DNA from: Methylobacterium sp. E-045 | GTDB taxonomy: Bacteria > Pseudomonadota > Alphaproteobacteria > Rhizobiales > Beijerinckiaceae | Assembly: GCF_022829685.1 (NCBI RefSeq) | Contig: NZ_JAKSYE010000085.1 | Location: 124,001-188,000 of the forward strand | Reading direction: 5' to 3' | Length of the DNA stretch: 64,000 nt | In this document: in pieces, positions 25,408-33,691 of the stretch | Layout: every line of letters starts with the position of its first letter | Position numbering within the stretch: position 1 is the first letter of the stretch | Notes under the pieces: generated by a model | Database searches by the model: none | What the model was told of the DNA's origin: nothing | What the model saw: only the letters and a program-made list of their open reading frames with translations | Program-made: the position numbers and the translations under genes

Positions 25408-26406
25408 GTGACCCGATCCAAGAACACCGCCCTGCCGCGCGTGGCCATCGTCGCCACGGGCGGCACCATCGCCATGAAGAACGACCCCGAGACCGGCGCC
25501 CCCGTTCCGGCTTTGTCGGGGGCCGACCTGGTGGCGGCGGTGCCGGGCCTCGCCGGGCTCGCGACCATCGAGGTGGTGGAGTTCGCCAACCTGCCGAGCG
25601 CCTATATGGGTCCGGCCCTCTGGCCCGCCCTGACCCGCACGGTGGAGGGCCTGCTGACGCGGGACGACATCGCCGGCTCGGTGGTCCTCCACGGCACCGA
25701 CACCCTCGACCAGACCGCTTACTTTCTCGACCTGACCCTCATCGGCGACAAGCCGGTGGTGGTGATCGGTGCGCAGCGCAACGCCTCCGATCCGGACGGC
25801 GACGGCGGCCGCAACCTGCTCAACGCCGTGCGGCAGATCCTGGCACCGGGGGCCCGCGACATGGGCGTGACGGTGACCCTCAACCACAACATCAACGCCG
25901 CCCGTGAAGTGCGGAAGACCCATACCAACAACGTCGAGACCTTCAATTCCGGCACCATTGGGTTCCTCGGCACCGTGGACGAGGACCGCGTGGTCTTCTC
26001 GCGGAAATCCCTGCGGCGCCAGACTTTGCCGCTTCCGGAGGCATTGCCCCGTATCGACGTGGTGCCGATGGTGGCCGGTGCCGACGGCTCCCAACTTCGC
26101 CACGCCGTGGAGAGCGGTGCCGACGCCGTGGTGCTCGCTGCCTACGGCTTCGGCAACGTCAACGATGCCCTCCACGATGCGGTGGTCGAGGTCGCCGCGC
26201 AGGGCGTGGTGGTGATCGTGGCGAGCCAGCTGGCCGATGGCCGCGCGCTGCCCGTCTACGGCTTCAAGGGCGGCGGCCAGACTCTGCGCGAGGCCGGGGC
26301 GGTCTTCGCCGACGATCTGTCGCCGGACAAGGCACGGGTTCTGGCGCTGCTCGCCCTGCCGATCACCCGCGAGCGCGCGGCGTTGCAGGCGTTCTACGAC
26401 CGCTGA
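25408..26406 (+). CDS. L-asparaginase (class 1/2 fold)
   Basis: Starts with GTG at 25408, ten bases after the Trm112 stop. The 332-residue protein has both catalytic threonines in their motifs, VATGGTIAMKND near the N-terminus and VVLHGTDTLDQTAYFLDL. It also has the substrate-binding GAQRNASDPDGDGGRNLLNAV and the conserved VVLAAYGFGNV region. No signal peptide, so a cytoplasmic form. It hydrolyses Asn to Asp and ammonia; some homologues prefer glutamine. Confidence 0.9.
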   Translation: MTRSKNTALPRVAIVATGGTIAMKNDPETGAPVPALSGADLVAAVPGLAGLATIEVVEFANLPSAYMGPALWPALTRTVEGLLTRDDIAGSVVLHGTDTLDQTAYFLDLTLIGDKPVVVIGAQRNASDPDGDGGRNLLNAVRQILAPGARDMGVTVTLNHNINAAREVRKTHTNNVETFNSGTIGFLGTVDEDRVVFSRKSLRRQTLPLPEALPRIDVVPMVAGADGSQLRHAVESGADAVVLAAYGFGNVNDALHDAVVEVAAQGVVVIVASQLADGRALPVYGFKGGGQTLREAGAVFADDLSPDKARVLALLALPITRERAALQAFYDR

Positions 26407-26415
26407 GAAGACGCG

Positions 26416-26442
26416 CGGAACGATGCGACGGCTGACGTTCCG
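26416..26442 (+). terminator. Hairpin after asparaginase gene
   Basis: CGGAACG at 26416-26422 pairs with CGTTCCG at 26436-26442 over a 13-base loop, and GCCTTT follows. It starts ten bases after the stop codon. The remaining ~260 bases up to the next gene show no coding frame and are AT-richer around 26510-26660, consistent with a promoter. Confidence 0.4.
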
Positions 26443-26705
26443 GCCTTTGCGCCGAAGCGCGAGCGTAGCGCCGTGCGCAGATTATCCACTTCCCGGCAAC
26501 AGCCAAGTTTAACCGCCTCACCCCTGCCAGTCATCACAGGTTCAGATCCGCTCGTTTATTATCCTGATCTTCGAATTTGGCTCTCGTCACAATCCTGCCG
26601 CCTCGACATGTATCCTGTGATCACTCTTCATTGAACGTCTTCTCGGGATAAAGTCGGGCCGTCATGGGCCGGATCGAACCGGGCGTTTTTACCGAAGGAT
26701 GATGC

Positions 26706-27098
26706 ATGTCCAACTCCGCCGCTCTGCTTCTTCTCGGAGCCAGCCTGTCCTCGGCCGTCATGCTGCCGGCTGCCGCGCGCGACGCCGGCACATTCAACGG
26801 GGCGTGGTCGGTGGACCTCGTGACCGAGAGCGGCATGGTCTGCGACAGCCGCTACAGCTACTCGGTCTCGGTGCAGGAGGGGCAGGTCCGCCTCGCCTCC
26901 GGGCCGAGCGCAAGCCTCACGGGCCGAGTGGGCGCGGACGGCACCCTGGGCCTTAGTGTATCAAACGGCACCGCCACGGGTGCGGTCTCGGGCCGCCTCC
27001 TGTCGAATTCCGGCAGCGGCACCTGGAAGGTGTCGTCCCTGTGCTCGGGCCGCTGGACGGCGCGGCGTCAGGCGACGCGCACCGCCCAGGCGTACTAG
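26706..27098 (+). CDS. Small secreted beta-rich protein of unknown function
   Basis: The 130-residue protein has a signal peptide (AALLLLGASLSSAVMLPAAA). The mature part is rich in Gly/Ser/Thr with short beta segments (FNGAWSVDLVTESGMVCDSRYSYSV, LTGRVGADGTLGLSV, GAVSGRLLSNSGSGTWKVSSLCSGRWTARR). Two cysteines likely form a disulphide. The GxW...V...G...C...Y pattern resembles small periplasmic proteins common in Methylobacterium-type genomes. Function unknown. Its stop is three bases from the stop of the convergent STAS-like gene. Confidence 0.75.
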   Translation: MSNSAALLLLGASLSSAVMLPAAARDAGTFNGAWSVDLVTESGMVCDSRYSYSVSVQEGQVRLASGPSASLTGRVGADGTLGLSVSNGTATGAVSGRLLSNSGSGTWKVSSLCSGRWTARRQATRTAQAY

Positions 27099-27101
27099 TT
27101 T

Positions 27102-27461
27102 TCAAGCCGCGGCGAGCCAGCTCCGGGCCTCGTCGATATGGGCGCGGTCGAAGGTCTTGATCTGGGCCGGCGAGACCTTGCCGAACGTGTCGGCAACCAT
27201 CCGCAGCCAGGACGCATCCGTGACCAGGGCAACGTGACTGACGCCCTTCATCATGGCGAGGCCGAAGCGAACGTCCTTGAAGAACGCGGCCGGCTCCATG
27301 CCCTTGAACTCGCGCACGTCCTCCAGCAGCTTGAGCTTGCCGCCCTTGTCGAGATCGGCCTGCATGGCGGTGATGACGGTGTTCATATCCTGATCGGTGA
27401 TCTGGCCGTCGACGACGATCTCGGCGACGTTCGAGTCCGGTGTCTTGGTGTAGGTCAGCAT
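27102..27461 (-). CDS. SpoIIAA/STAS-like protein
   Basis: The start at 27461 (MLTYTKTPDSNVAEI) has GGAG about nine bases upstream. The 119-residue protein matches the SpoIIAA-like family PF11964: beta-strand GQITDQDM, KLKLLEDVREFKGMEP, then FKDVRFGLAMMKGVSHVALVTDASWLRM and a C-terminal AHIDEARSWLAA. Family members are small cytosolic proteins of unclear role. No neighbouring anti-sigma factor is present. Confidence 0.85.
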   Translation of the reverse strand: MLTYTKTPDSNVAEIVVDGQITDQDMNTVITAMQADLDKGGKLKLLEDVREFKGMEPAAFFKDVRFGLAMMKGVSHVALVTDASWLRMVADTFGKVSPAQIKTFDRAHIDEARSWLAAA

Positions 27462-27512
27462 GCAGCACTCCTGGTCGGGTCGAACGCTACCCAAGCGAAC
27501 GTCGAGCCAGAC

Positions 27513-29699
27513 TTATAGGAAACTCTGAGGGTCCACGTCGATGGCGACCTTCACGTTGCCGCGAACCTTCGGACCGCGCCCAAGCCAATCGCGCAGGTAG
27601 GCCTGGAGATCGACGGCCCGCTCGGTCTTCACAAGCAGCCTGAACCGGTAGCGCCCACGGATCAGCGCGAGGGGTGCCTCGGCCGGCCCCAGCACCATGA
27701 CGCCCTGCGGCGGTTCGGCGGCGCGCGCCAGGGCCTGCCCATGCGCCTCCGCCACCTCGCGCTCGTTGGCCGAGACGATGAGGGCGGCGAGCCGCCCGAA
27801 CGGGGGCAGGCCGGCGGCCTCTCGCGAGGCGATTTCCTCCTCGTAGAACCGGGTTGCATCGCCGGAGAGCAGGGCTGCGATCACCGGATGATCGGGCTGG
27901 TAGGTCTGGACCAGGGCCCGGCCCGGCTTGTCGCCGCGCCCGGCACGGCCCGTCACCTGCTGGAGGAGCTGGAAGGTGCGTTCGGCGGCGCGGGGATCGC
28001 CGGAGGTCAGGCCGATATCGGCGTCGAGCACGCCGACCAGGGTCAGATGCGGGAAGTTGTGGCCCTTGGCGACGAGCTGGGTGCCGATGACGATGTCGCA
28101 TTCCCCGTCGGCGACACTCTGCAGTTCGGCCCGCAGACGCTCGGCCCCGCCGGGAAAGTCGGAGGAGAGCACGATCACGCGCTTGTCGGGAAACAGCTCC
28201 GTCACTTCCTCGGCGATGCGCTCCACCCCCGGCCCGCAGGGGGTGAGGTTGTTGAAGGTGCCGCATTCAGTGCAGGCGTCGGGCCGGCGCTCGGCATAGC
28301 CGCATTGGTGGCAGACCAGCGCCCGGCGGAAGCGATGCTCCACCAGCCAGGTCGAGCAGTTGCGGCACTGGTAGCGGTGGCCGCAGGCCCGGCACAGGGT
28401 CAGCGGCGCATAGCCACGACGGTTGAGGAACAGCAGCGCCTGATCGCCGGCCTCGATGGTGGCGCGCACGGCGTTGACCAGGAGCGGGGCGAGGAAGCGG
28501 CCCTTCTCCGGCTTGTCGAGGCGCATGTCGATGGCGTGGATGTCCGGCAGCCGCCGTCCGCCGAACCGCTCGGGCAGCACGATATGGGCGTAGCGCCCCT
28601 TCTCGGCATTGACCTTGGTCTCGATGGACGGGGTCGCCGAGGCGAGGACCACCGGGCAATTCTCGAGACGGCCGCGCACCACCGCCATGTCGCGCGCGTG
28701 GTAATGGACCCCATCCTCCTGCTTGTAGGCGGCCTCGTGTTCCTCGTCGACGACGACGAGGCCGAGATCGCTGAACGGCAGGAACAGCGCCGAGCGGGCG
28801 CCGACCACCACCGCGACTTCGCCCGCCGCCACCCCGGCGCGCAGGCGCTCGCGCCGCCTCGATCCGATACCCGAATGCCAGGTCGCCGGGCGGACGCCGA
28901 AGCGCTCGGCGAACCGGTCGAGAAACTGCGCCGTGAGCGCGATCTCCGGCATCAGGATGAGCGCCTGGTGCCCGCGCCGGACGGCTTCGGCCACGGCCTC
29001 GAAATAGACCTCCGTCTTTCCCGAGCCGGTGACGCCTTCGAGGAGGATCGTCGGCGCTTTCCCCCCGGCCCCATCCTCGAAGACGGGATAGGCGAGGCCG
29101 ATGAGGTCGCGGGCGGCCTGGTCTTGTGCCTCCGACAGAGGCACGCGCTCGTGGTCCGGGTCGGGCGGCAGCGCCACCGGCTCCGGCGCCAGTGCCACCG
29201 CCTCCAGAGCGCCGTCATCGATCAGGCCATCGACCACGCTGAGCGAGACGCCGGCCTCCCTGGCGAGCGCGCTCTTGCCGCGCATCGCCCCATCCCCGGC
29301 CACGGCGAGGACCTTCATCCGTGCCGGCGTCGGACGGGCGGGGGGCTTGCCCGTTTCCCGCACGCCGATGCGGGACGTCTCGCCGCGGGCCGCCTCGTCG
29401 GGCAGGCGCAGGGCCATGGCCAAAGCCGAGCCCTTCGGGGCCAGGGTGTAGCGGGCGAGCCAGTCGACGAGTTCGCGCAACGGCTCCGAGAGAGGGGGCG
29501 CCTCGATCCGGCCGGTGATCGGCCTCAGGTTCGAGCCGCCGGGGCTCTCCGATACCTGCCAGACCACCCCCACAGTCTCGCGCGGCCCGAGCGGTACCTG
29601 CACCACGTCGCCGGGCGCCAGGATCACCCCGGCGGGCACGGCGTAGCTGTAGGCGTTGTCGAGCGCGAGGGGGATCAGGATGTCGGCGACGCTGGGCAT
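27513..29699 (-). CDS. priA: Primosomal protein N' (replication restart helicase PriA)
   Basis: PriA recognises stalled forks and reloads DnaB. The start at 29699 (MPSVADILIPLALDN) gives 728 residues; the upstream frame is noncoding. The order is a 3'-DNA-binding domain, a winged-helix-like segment, a helicase domain with Walker A GVTGSGKTEVY, DEEH box, SATPS and QVTGRAGRGDKPG. The zinc-binding loops between them are intact: CRACGHRYQCRNC and CHQCGYAERRPDACTECG. It stands alone, between the STAS-like gene and an MFS gene, all on one strand. Confidence 0.95.
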   Translation of the reverse strand: MPSVADILIPLALDNAYSYAVPAGVILAPGDVVQVPLGPRETVGVVWQVSESPGGSNLRPITGRIEAPPLSEPLRELVDWLARYTLAPKGSALAMALRLPDEAARGETSRIGVRETGKPPARPTPARMKVLAVAGDGAMRGKSALAREAGVSLSVVDGLIDDGALEAVALAPEPVALPPDPDHERVPLSEAQDQAARDLIGLAYPVFEDGAGGKAPTILLEGVTGSGKTEVYFEAVAEAVRRGHQALILMPEIALTAQFLDRFAERFGVRPATWHSGIGSRRRERLRAGVAAGEVAVVVGARSALFLPFSDLGLVVVDEEHEAAYKQEDGVHYHARDMAVVRGRLENCPVVLASATPSIETKVNAEKGRYAHIVLPERFGGRRLPDIHAIDMRLDKPEKGRFLAPLLVNAVRATIEAGDQALLFLNRRGYAPLTLCRACGHRYQCRNCSTWLVEHRFRRALVCHQCGYAERRPDACTECGTFNNLTPCGPGVERIAEEVTELFPDKRVIVLSSDFPGGAERLRAELQSVADGECDIVIGTQLVAKGHNFPHLTLVGVLDADIGLTSGDPRAAERTFQLLQQVTGRAGRGDKPGRALVQTYQPDHPVIAALLSGDATRFYEEEIASREAAGLPPFGRLAALIVSANEREVAEAHGQALARAAEPPQGVMVLGPAEAPLALIRGRYRFRLLVKTERAVDLQAYLRDWLGRGPKVRGNVKVAIDVDPQSFL

Positions 29700-29725
29700 G
29701 GGCTCTTCTGCTTGGGAACCATGTT

Positions 29726-30919
29726 CTATGTACGTACTCTCTCGCCGGATCGCGAACGATCGCCGCGCGCCAGACCGATCGCCATCGGCAAGGCGGCGAG
29801 GCTGACGCAACTCATGACCCAGAACGCCGACGCCCCGTAAGCGGCGAAGAGCGGGCCCGAGGCGAGGGTGAACAGGGCCGAAGACAGGCCGAGGCCGAGG
29901 GGACCGTAGAGGGTCAGCGCGGTGGCGGTGAGATCCGGCGGCACGCAGCGGCCGATCTCCTTCAGGCAGGCGAGGTGGAGGAGCGCGAAGGTGAGCCCAT
30001 GCAGGCACTGGCTCACGATCAGCGCCGGGAGCGCCACGGTCTCGGCACCGATCCCCCACCGCAATGCCCCGGCGAGGGCGGCCAGCCCGATGGCCCGGCC
30101 CGGATTCAGTCGCGCCAGGATCCACGGCCCGGCGACGAGGAAGACGAGGATCTCCGCCGCCACCGCCTCCGACCACAGCAGCCCGGCAATCCCGGCCGGG
30201 ATGGAATTCCGGCTCCACAGGATCATCGCGAAGGCATCGTGCATGGCATGCGCGCCCATGACGAGGGAGGCCGCCAGGACGACGCGGCGGAAGCGCCGGT
30301 TCGCCAGCACGTCCGAGAAGCCCCGCCGCGGCGCCGTTCTCACGGCCTCCTCCGGTGCACCGTCCGCCGGAAGTCCATTCGCCACAAGACCGGCAGCGAG
30401 GAAGAGGCTGCCCCCGACAAGGATCGCGGCCTCGATCCCGAGTCCCGGTACAAGCCAGCCGACGAGGCTCGTTGCGAGGATGAAAGCGGCCGAGCCGTCG
30501 CCCCTCACCCAGCCGTATACGAAGCGTCCGCCGTTCCGCGAGGCGGCCAGGGCGAGGGCGTCACTGAATGGCGCCAGGGGCGCGGTGAGGACGGCATAGG
30601 CGAGGCCGACGACGAGCAGGTCGGCGAATCCCGTAGCAGCGAGATGGCCGAAGGCGGCAAGCCCCGCGAGCGCGGCCGCGCCGGCCAGGACCGGGCGGAC
30701 GATCCCCCGCCGGTCGGCGATCCGTCCGGCGAGCGGTCCCGCCACCATCCGCACCACGATCGCGAGGGCGAGGAGCCAGGCGATCTCGTGTGCGGGCAAC
30801 CCGCGCCGTTCGAGGAACAGCGGCAGGAACGGCGAGAGCGCCCCGTATCCGGCATAGAGCGTGACGAACAGGGTAAGATGGCCGGCCAGCCGTCGACGAT
30901 CGTCGGTTCGGTTGCTCAC
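29726..30919 (-). CDS. MFS transporter
   Basis: From GTG 30919 (VSNRTDDRRRLAGHL) the protein has 397 residues and about twelve helices. It contains LSPFLPLFLERRGLPAHEIAWLLA, the loop GPLAGRIADRRG, and APLAPFSDALAL. The arrangement resembles the HcaT/phenylpropionate-permease-like MFS_1 group. Longer readings would overlap the start of the divergent lipase gene and begin with hydrophilic, unlikely sequence. Substrate cannot be assigned. It ends 26 bases before priA starts. Confidence 0.82.
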   Translation of the reverse strand: MSNRTDDRRRLAGHLTLFVTLYAGYGALSPFLPLFLERRGLPAHEIAWLLALAIVVRMVAGPLAGRIADRRGIVRPVLAGAAALAGLAAFGHLAATGFADLLVVGLAYAVLTAPLAPFSDALALAASRNGGRFVYGWVRGDGSAAFILATSLVGWLVPGLGIEAAILVGGSLFLAAGLVANGLPADGAPEEAVRTAPRRGFSDVLANRRFRRVVLAASLVMGAHAMHDAFAMILWSRNSIPAGIAGLLWSEAVAAEILVFLVAGPWILARLNPGRAIGLAALAGALRWGIGAETVALPALIVSQCLHGLTFALLHLACLKEIGRCVPPDLTATALTLYGPLGLGLSSALFTLASGPLFAAYGASAFWVMSCVSLAALPMAIGLARGDRSRSGERVRT

Positions 30920-31031
30920 GCGAGTGTGGCCGGCATCGTGCGTTTCCTCGCTTGCCTCGTGGCGGTCGTCGGCACTACCTGCGACCGCCGCCCCGGCGAA
31001 TGTCGGGCGATGCGCTGCGGGGAGCAACCCG

Positions 31032-31775
31032 ATGACGGCTTTGCCACTCGACCTCCACCCAGGGAGCGCGGACGCGGGGAAGACGGACGGTGCGGAGGGC
31101 ATCGTGCTGCTTCACGGCATCGCGCGCCGCTCGGCCTCCCTCGCTCGGATGGAACGTGCATTTCGCGCCGAGGGGTACCAGACCCTCAACCTCGACTACC
31201 CCGGGCGAAAGGCCACGCTGCAGACGATCGTCGAGGGCGCCGCGCCAGCGGTAGCGGCGTTCGCGTCCGGGCTGCGCCGCCTGCATTTCGTCACCCATTC
31301 CATGGGCGGGCTCGTGGCGCGGGGGATCATCACCCGGTATCGCCCCGCCAATCTCGGCCGCGTGGTGATGCTGGGACCGCCAAACGGTGGCAGCGAAGTC
31401 GCGGACTTTCTCCATTGGATGAGGCCGTACCGGATGTTCTTCGGGCCGGCGGGCGCGCAACTCACCACCCACCGCTCGCCGGCCCTCACCGCGCTCCTCG
31501 GCGATGTCGATTTTCCCTTGGGGGTCATCGCGGCGGACCGCTCGATCTGGCTGATCGAATCCTTCCTGATCCTGCCCCGTCCCAACGACGGGCGCGTGAG
31601 CGTGGCGCGGACGCGGGTCTCCGGCATGACCGACCATCTCACCCTTCACACCACCCACGACCTGATTCTCCTGAACCGCGCCGCGATCACGGCCTCCCTG
31701 CGCTTCATCCGGCACGGCCGCTTCCAAGACACACCGGGCGAGGAGTCGGCACAGGGTGCCGCAACGGCCCGGTGA
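31032..31775 (+). CDS. Alpha/beta hydrolase (lipase-like)
   Basis: ATG at 31032 with GGGAG upstream. The 247-residue protein has IVLLHGIARRSASL (oxyanion loop), the nucleophile motif FVTHSMGGLVARG, then GPPNGGSEVADFL, and a late His in MTDHLTLH or HTTHDLILL. The Asp is probably in the VIAADRS region. No signal peptide, so cytosolic esterase/lipase of the alpha/beta-hydrolase fold. Substrate unknown. It diverges from the MFS gene. Confidence 0.85.
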   Translation: MTALPLDLHPGSADAGKTDGAEGIVLLHGIARRSASLARMERAFRAEGYQTLNLDYPGRKATLQTIVEGAAPAVAAFASGLRRLHFVTHSMGGLVARGIITRYRPANLGRVVMLGPPNGGSEVADFLHWMRPYRMFFGPAGAQLTTHRSPALTALLGDVDFPLGVIAADRSIWLIESFLILPRPNDGRVSVARTRVSGMTDHLTLHTTHDLILLNRAAITASLRFIRHGRFQDTPGEESAQGAATAR

Positions 31776-31916
31776 GGCGTCGCGACCGCTTGTGGCGGGA
31801 CCGTAAAGAGGGCCGGAGGCCGGCGGTTGCCGTTGCCGCTCCGGCATAGGCCCCCTATCTGTGACGGCGCATCGGCACGCCGTTCGCTTCGACTGGCGCG
31901 TCCATCGGGAGACCTC

Positions 31917-32777
31917 ATGCGGTTGCCAAGCTCCACCCTCGCCATCGCATTCGGCGCCCTTGCCGCTTCCGCGGGCTTTGCCGAGGCCGCGCCGATGCGA
32001 TTGGCCGGCCACCGCGCGGTGTACGACCTCTCGCTGGCCGAAAGTCGGGGCGCGCGGGCGGTGGAGAGCGCGCGGGGACGCATCGTCCTCGATTTCAGCG
32101 GCGATGCCTGCAAGGGCTACACGATGCAGACCCGGCAGGTGACGGAGCTCGATAGCGGCGAGACCGGCAAGCGCCTCTCCGATCTGCGCAACACCACCTT
32201 CGAGGGCGGGGACGGCCACAGTTTCCGCTTCAAGACCAACACCGTGCTCAACGGCAGCGGATCCACCTCGGTGGATGGAACGGCAGAGAACGGCCCCGAG
32301 TCTCTGAAGGTGAAGCTGAAGGAACCCAAGCGCGACCAATACACCGAGACCGGTCCCGTGCTGTTCCCGACCCTCCACATGCGCCGGATGATCGAAGCGG
32401 CACAGGCCGGCGAGACGACGATGTCGGCCAAGGTGTTCGACGGGTCGGACGACGGCCGCAAGATCTTCGACACGCTCGCCGTGATCGGCAAACCGATCAC
32501 GGCCGAAGAGACGGCCAAGGATGGCGGCGCCGACAGGGACAAGCCCCTGCGGGAGGGCGAGATGGCGGCGATGCGGCGCTGGCCGGTGACCTTGAGCTAT
32601 TTCACCCCCGGACAGGGCGAGCGCACCCCCGTCTACGTCCTCACCTTCCTCCTCTACGAGAATGGTGTCAGCGGCGGGCTCAGTCTGAATTACGGCGACT
32701 TCACCATCGCCGGCGACCTCAGCCGCCTCGAGCTTCACAAGGTCGAGGCGAAGACGGAGACCGAGTGCAAGCCCTGA
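31917..32777 (+). CDS. eipB: EipB family cell-envelope integrity protein (DUF1849)
   Basis: ATG at 31917 has GGGAG upstream. The 286-residue protein has a signal peptide (LAIAFGALAASAGFAEAA) and then AGHRAVYDLSLAES. The two cysteines that form the EipB disulphide in Brucella are conserved in position: GDACKGYT (C65) and TECKP four residues from the end. VLFPTLHM, FDGSDDGRK and MRRWPVTLSYF complete the match. EipB is a periplasmic spiral beta-barrel needed for envelope integrity. It is followed by a strong hairpin before the convergent DUF3572 gene. Confidence 0.87.
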   Translation: MRLPSSTLAIAFGALAASAGFAEAAPMRLAGHRAVYDLSLAESRGARAVESARGRIVLDFSGDACKGYTMQTRQVTELDSGETGKRLSDLRNTTFEGGDGHSFRFKTNTVLNGSGSTSVDGTAENGPESLKVKLKEPKRDQYTETGPVLFPTLHMRRMIEAAQAGETTMSAKVFDGSDDGRKIFDTLAVIGKPITAEETAKDGGADRDKPLREGEMAAMRRWPVTLSYFTPGQGERTPVYVLTFLLYENGVSGGLSLNYGDFTIAGDLSRLELHKVEAKTETECKP

Positions 32778-32784
32778 CACGTCA

Positions 32785-32812
32785 CGCCGTCCGGCACCCG
32801 TGAAGGACGGCG
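32785..32812. terminator. Hairpin between eipB and DUF3572 gene
   Basis: CGCCGTCC at 32785-32792 pairs exactly with GGACGGCG at 32805-32812 over a 12-base loop, starting eight bases after the eipB stop. It is in a convergent gap and lacks a clear T-run. Confidence 0.5.
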
Positions 32813-32874
32813 GGTTGAATACCCTCGCAGGATGCGGGGCGCACCCTCACGTTGACCGCCCCGGCGCTTCCTTT

Positions 32875-33180
32875 TCATCCGAATTCGACATCTGGATCGG
32901 GCGGACCGAGCCGACGCCAGGCGGCGGCGATCCGTTCGGGCTTCACGTCGAGGGCCGTCGCACAGGCGATCAGCACTGCCTCGTCGCCCATGAGATGATC
33001 GAGGACCGCCGCGAGGAAGGCCGGATCGGTGGCGCTTTCCCGCACTGTGTCGGGTGTCAAACCGGAGGAGGCCATAAAGGGCAGGAGTCTGTCGCCGTCC
33101 TCGGCGAGCCATCCGAGCACCGAGATGGCGAGGAGTTCGGCGGAGTCTTCGGGACGGTCGGATTTGCGTTTCGTCAACAT
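32875..33180 (-). CDS. DUF3572 family protein
   Basis: A 101-residue helical, acidic protein containing AELLAISVLGWLAEDGDRLLPFMASSGL and LDHLMGDEAVLIACATAL, the DUF3572 pattern. In alphaproteobacteria this gene commonly sits divergent to divK, as it does here (76 bases between starts). Its role is unknown; the conserved location suggests a link to cell-cycle signalling, but this is inference. Confidence 0.87.
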   Translation of the reverse strand: MLTKRKSDRPEDSAELLAISVLGWLAEDGDRLLPFMASSGLTPDTVRESATDPAFLAAVLDHLMGDEAVLIACATALDVKPERIAAAWRRLGPPDPDVEFG

Positions 33181-33256
33181 GTATCCCTTAGGTTCTCATC
33201 AAGCGGGACGCCGGTCCTTCCAGAATGCGCCGCCAGCCTGCCGGGAACAATGAGCC

Positions 33257-33634
33257 ATGCCGAAGACCGTGCTCATCGTCGAGGACAACGAACTCAACAT
33301 GAAGCTCTTCAACGATCTGTTGGAAGGGCACGGCTATGCGACACTCAAGACCGCCAATGGGATCGAGGCGATCGAGCTCGCCCGCGCCCACCGGCCCGAC
33401 CTGATCCTGATGGACATCCAGCTTCCCGAGGTCTCCGGCCTCGAAGTCACCAAATGGCTGAAGGAAGACGACGACCTCAAGCATATCCCCGTCATCGCCA
33501 TCACGGCCTTCGCCATGAAGGGTGACGAGGAACGCATCCGCGAAGGCGGCTGCGAAGCGTATCTCTCGAAACCGATCTCCGTGGCGAAGTTTCTCGCCAC
33601 CGTCCGCCTCTACCTCGGCGACGGAGCCCGTTGA
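33257..33634 (+). CDS. divK: Cell-cycle response regulator DivK
   Basis: DivK is the single-receiver regulator that, when phosphorylated by DivJ and dephosphorylated by PleC, controls the CckA-CtrA pathway. The 125-residue protein has [23 protein letters not shown], phosphoacceptor Asp in [13 protein letters not shown], Thr in [21 protein letters not shown] and Lys in YLSKPISV, nearly identical to Caulobacter DivK. It is 57 bases upstream of pleD, the usual operon. Confidence 0.95.
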   Translation: MPKTVLIVEDNELNMKLFNDLLEGHGYATLKTANGIEAIELARAHRPDLILMDIQLPEVSGLEVTKWLKEDDDLKHIPVIAITAFAMKGDEERIREGGCEAYLSKPISVAKFLATVRLYLGDGAR

Positions 33635-33691
33635 TGAGGGCCACCGTCCACAGGGTCGATCCGTCGAACCCGTCAGAATCCGCGAGGAACG

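Noticed and set aside
27741-29840. 699-codon open frame opposite priA
   Set aside because: Composition is antisense-like; the minus strand encodes a complete PriA with zinc motifs.
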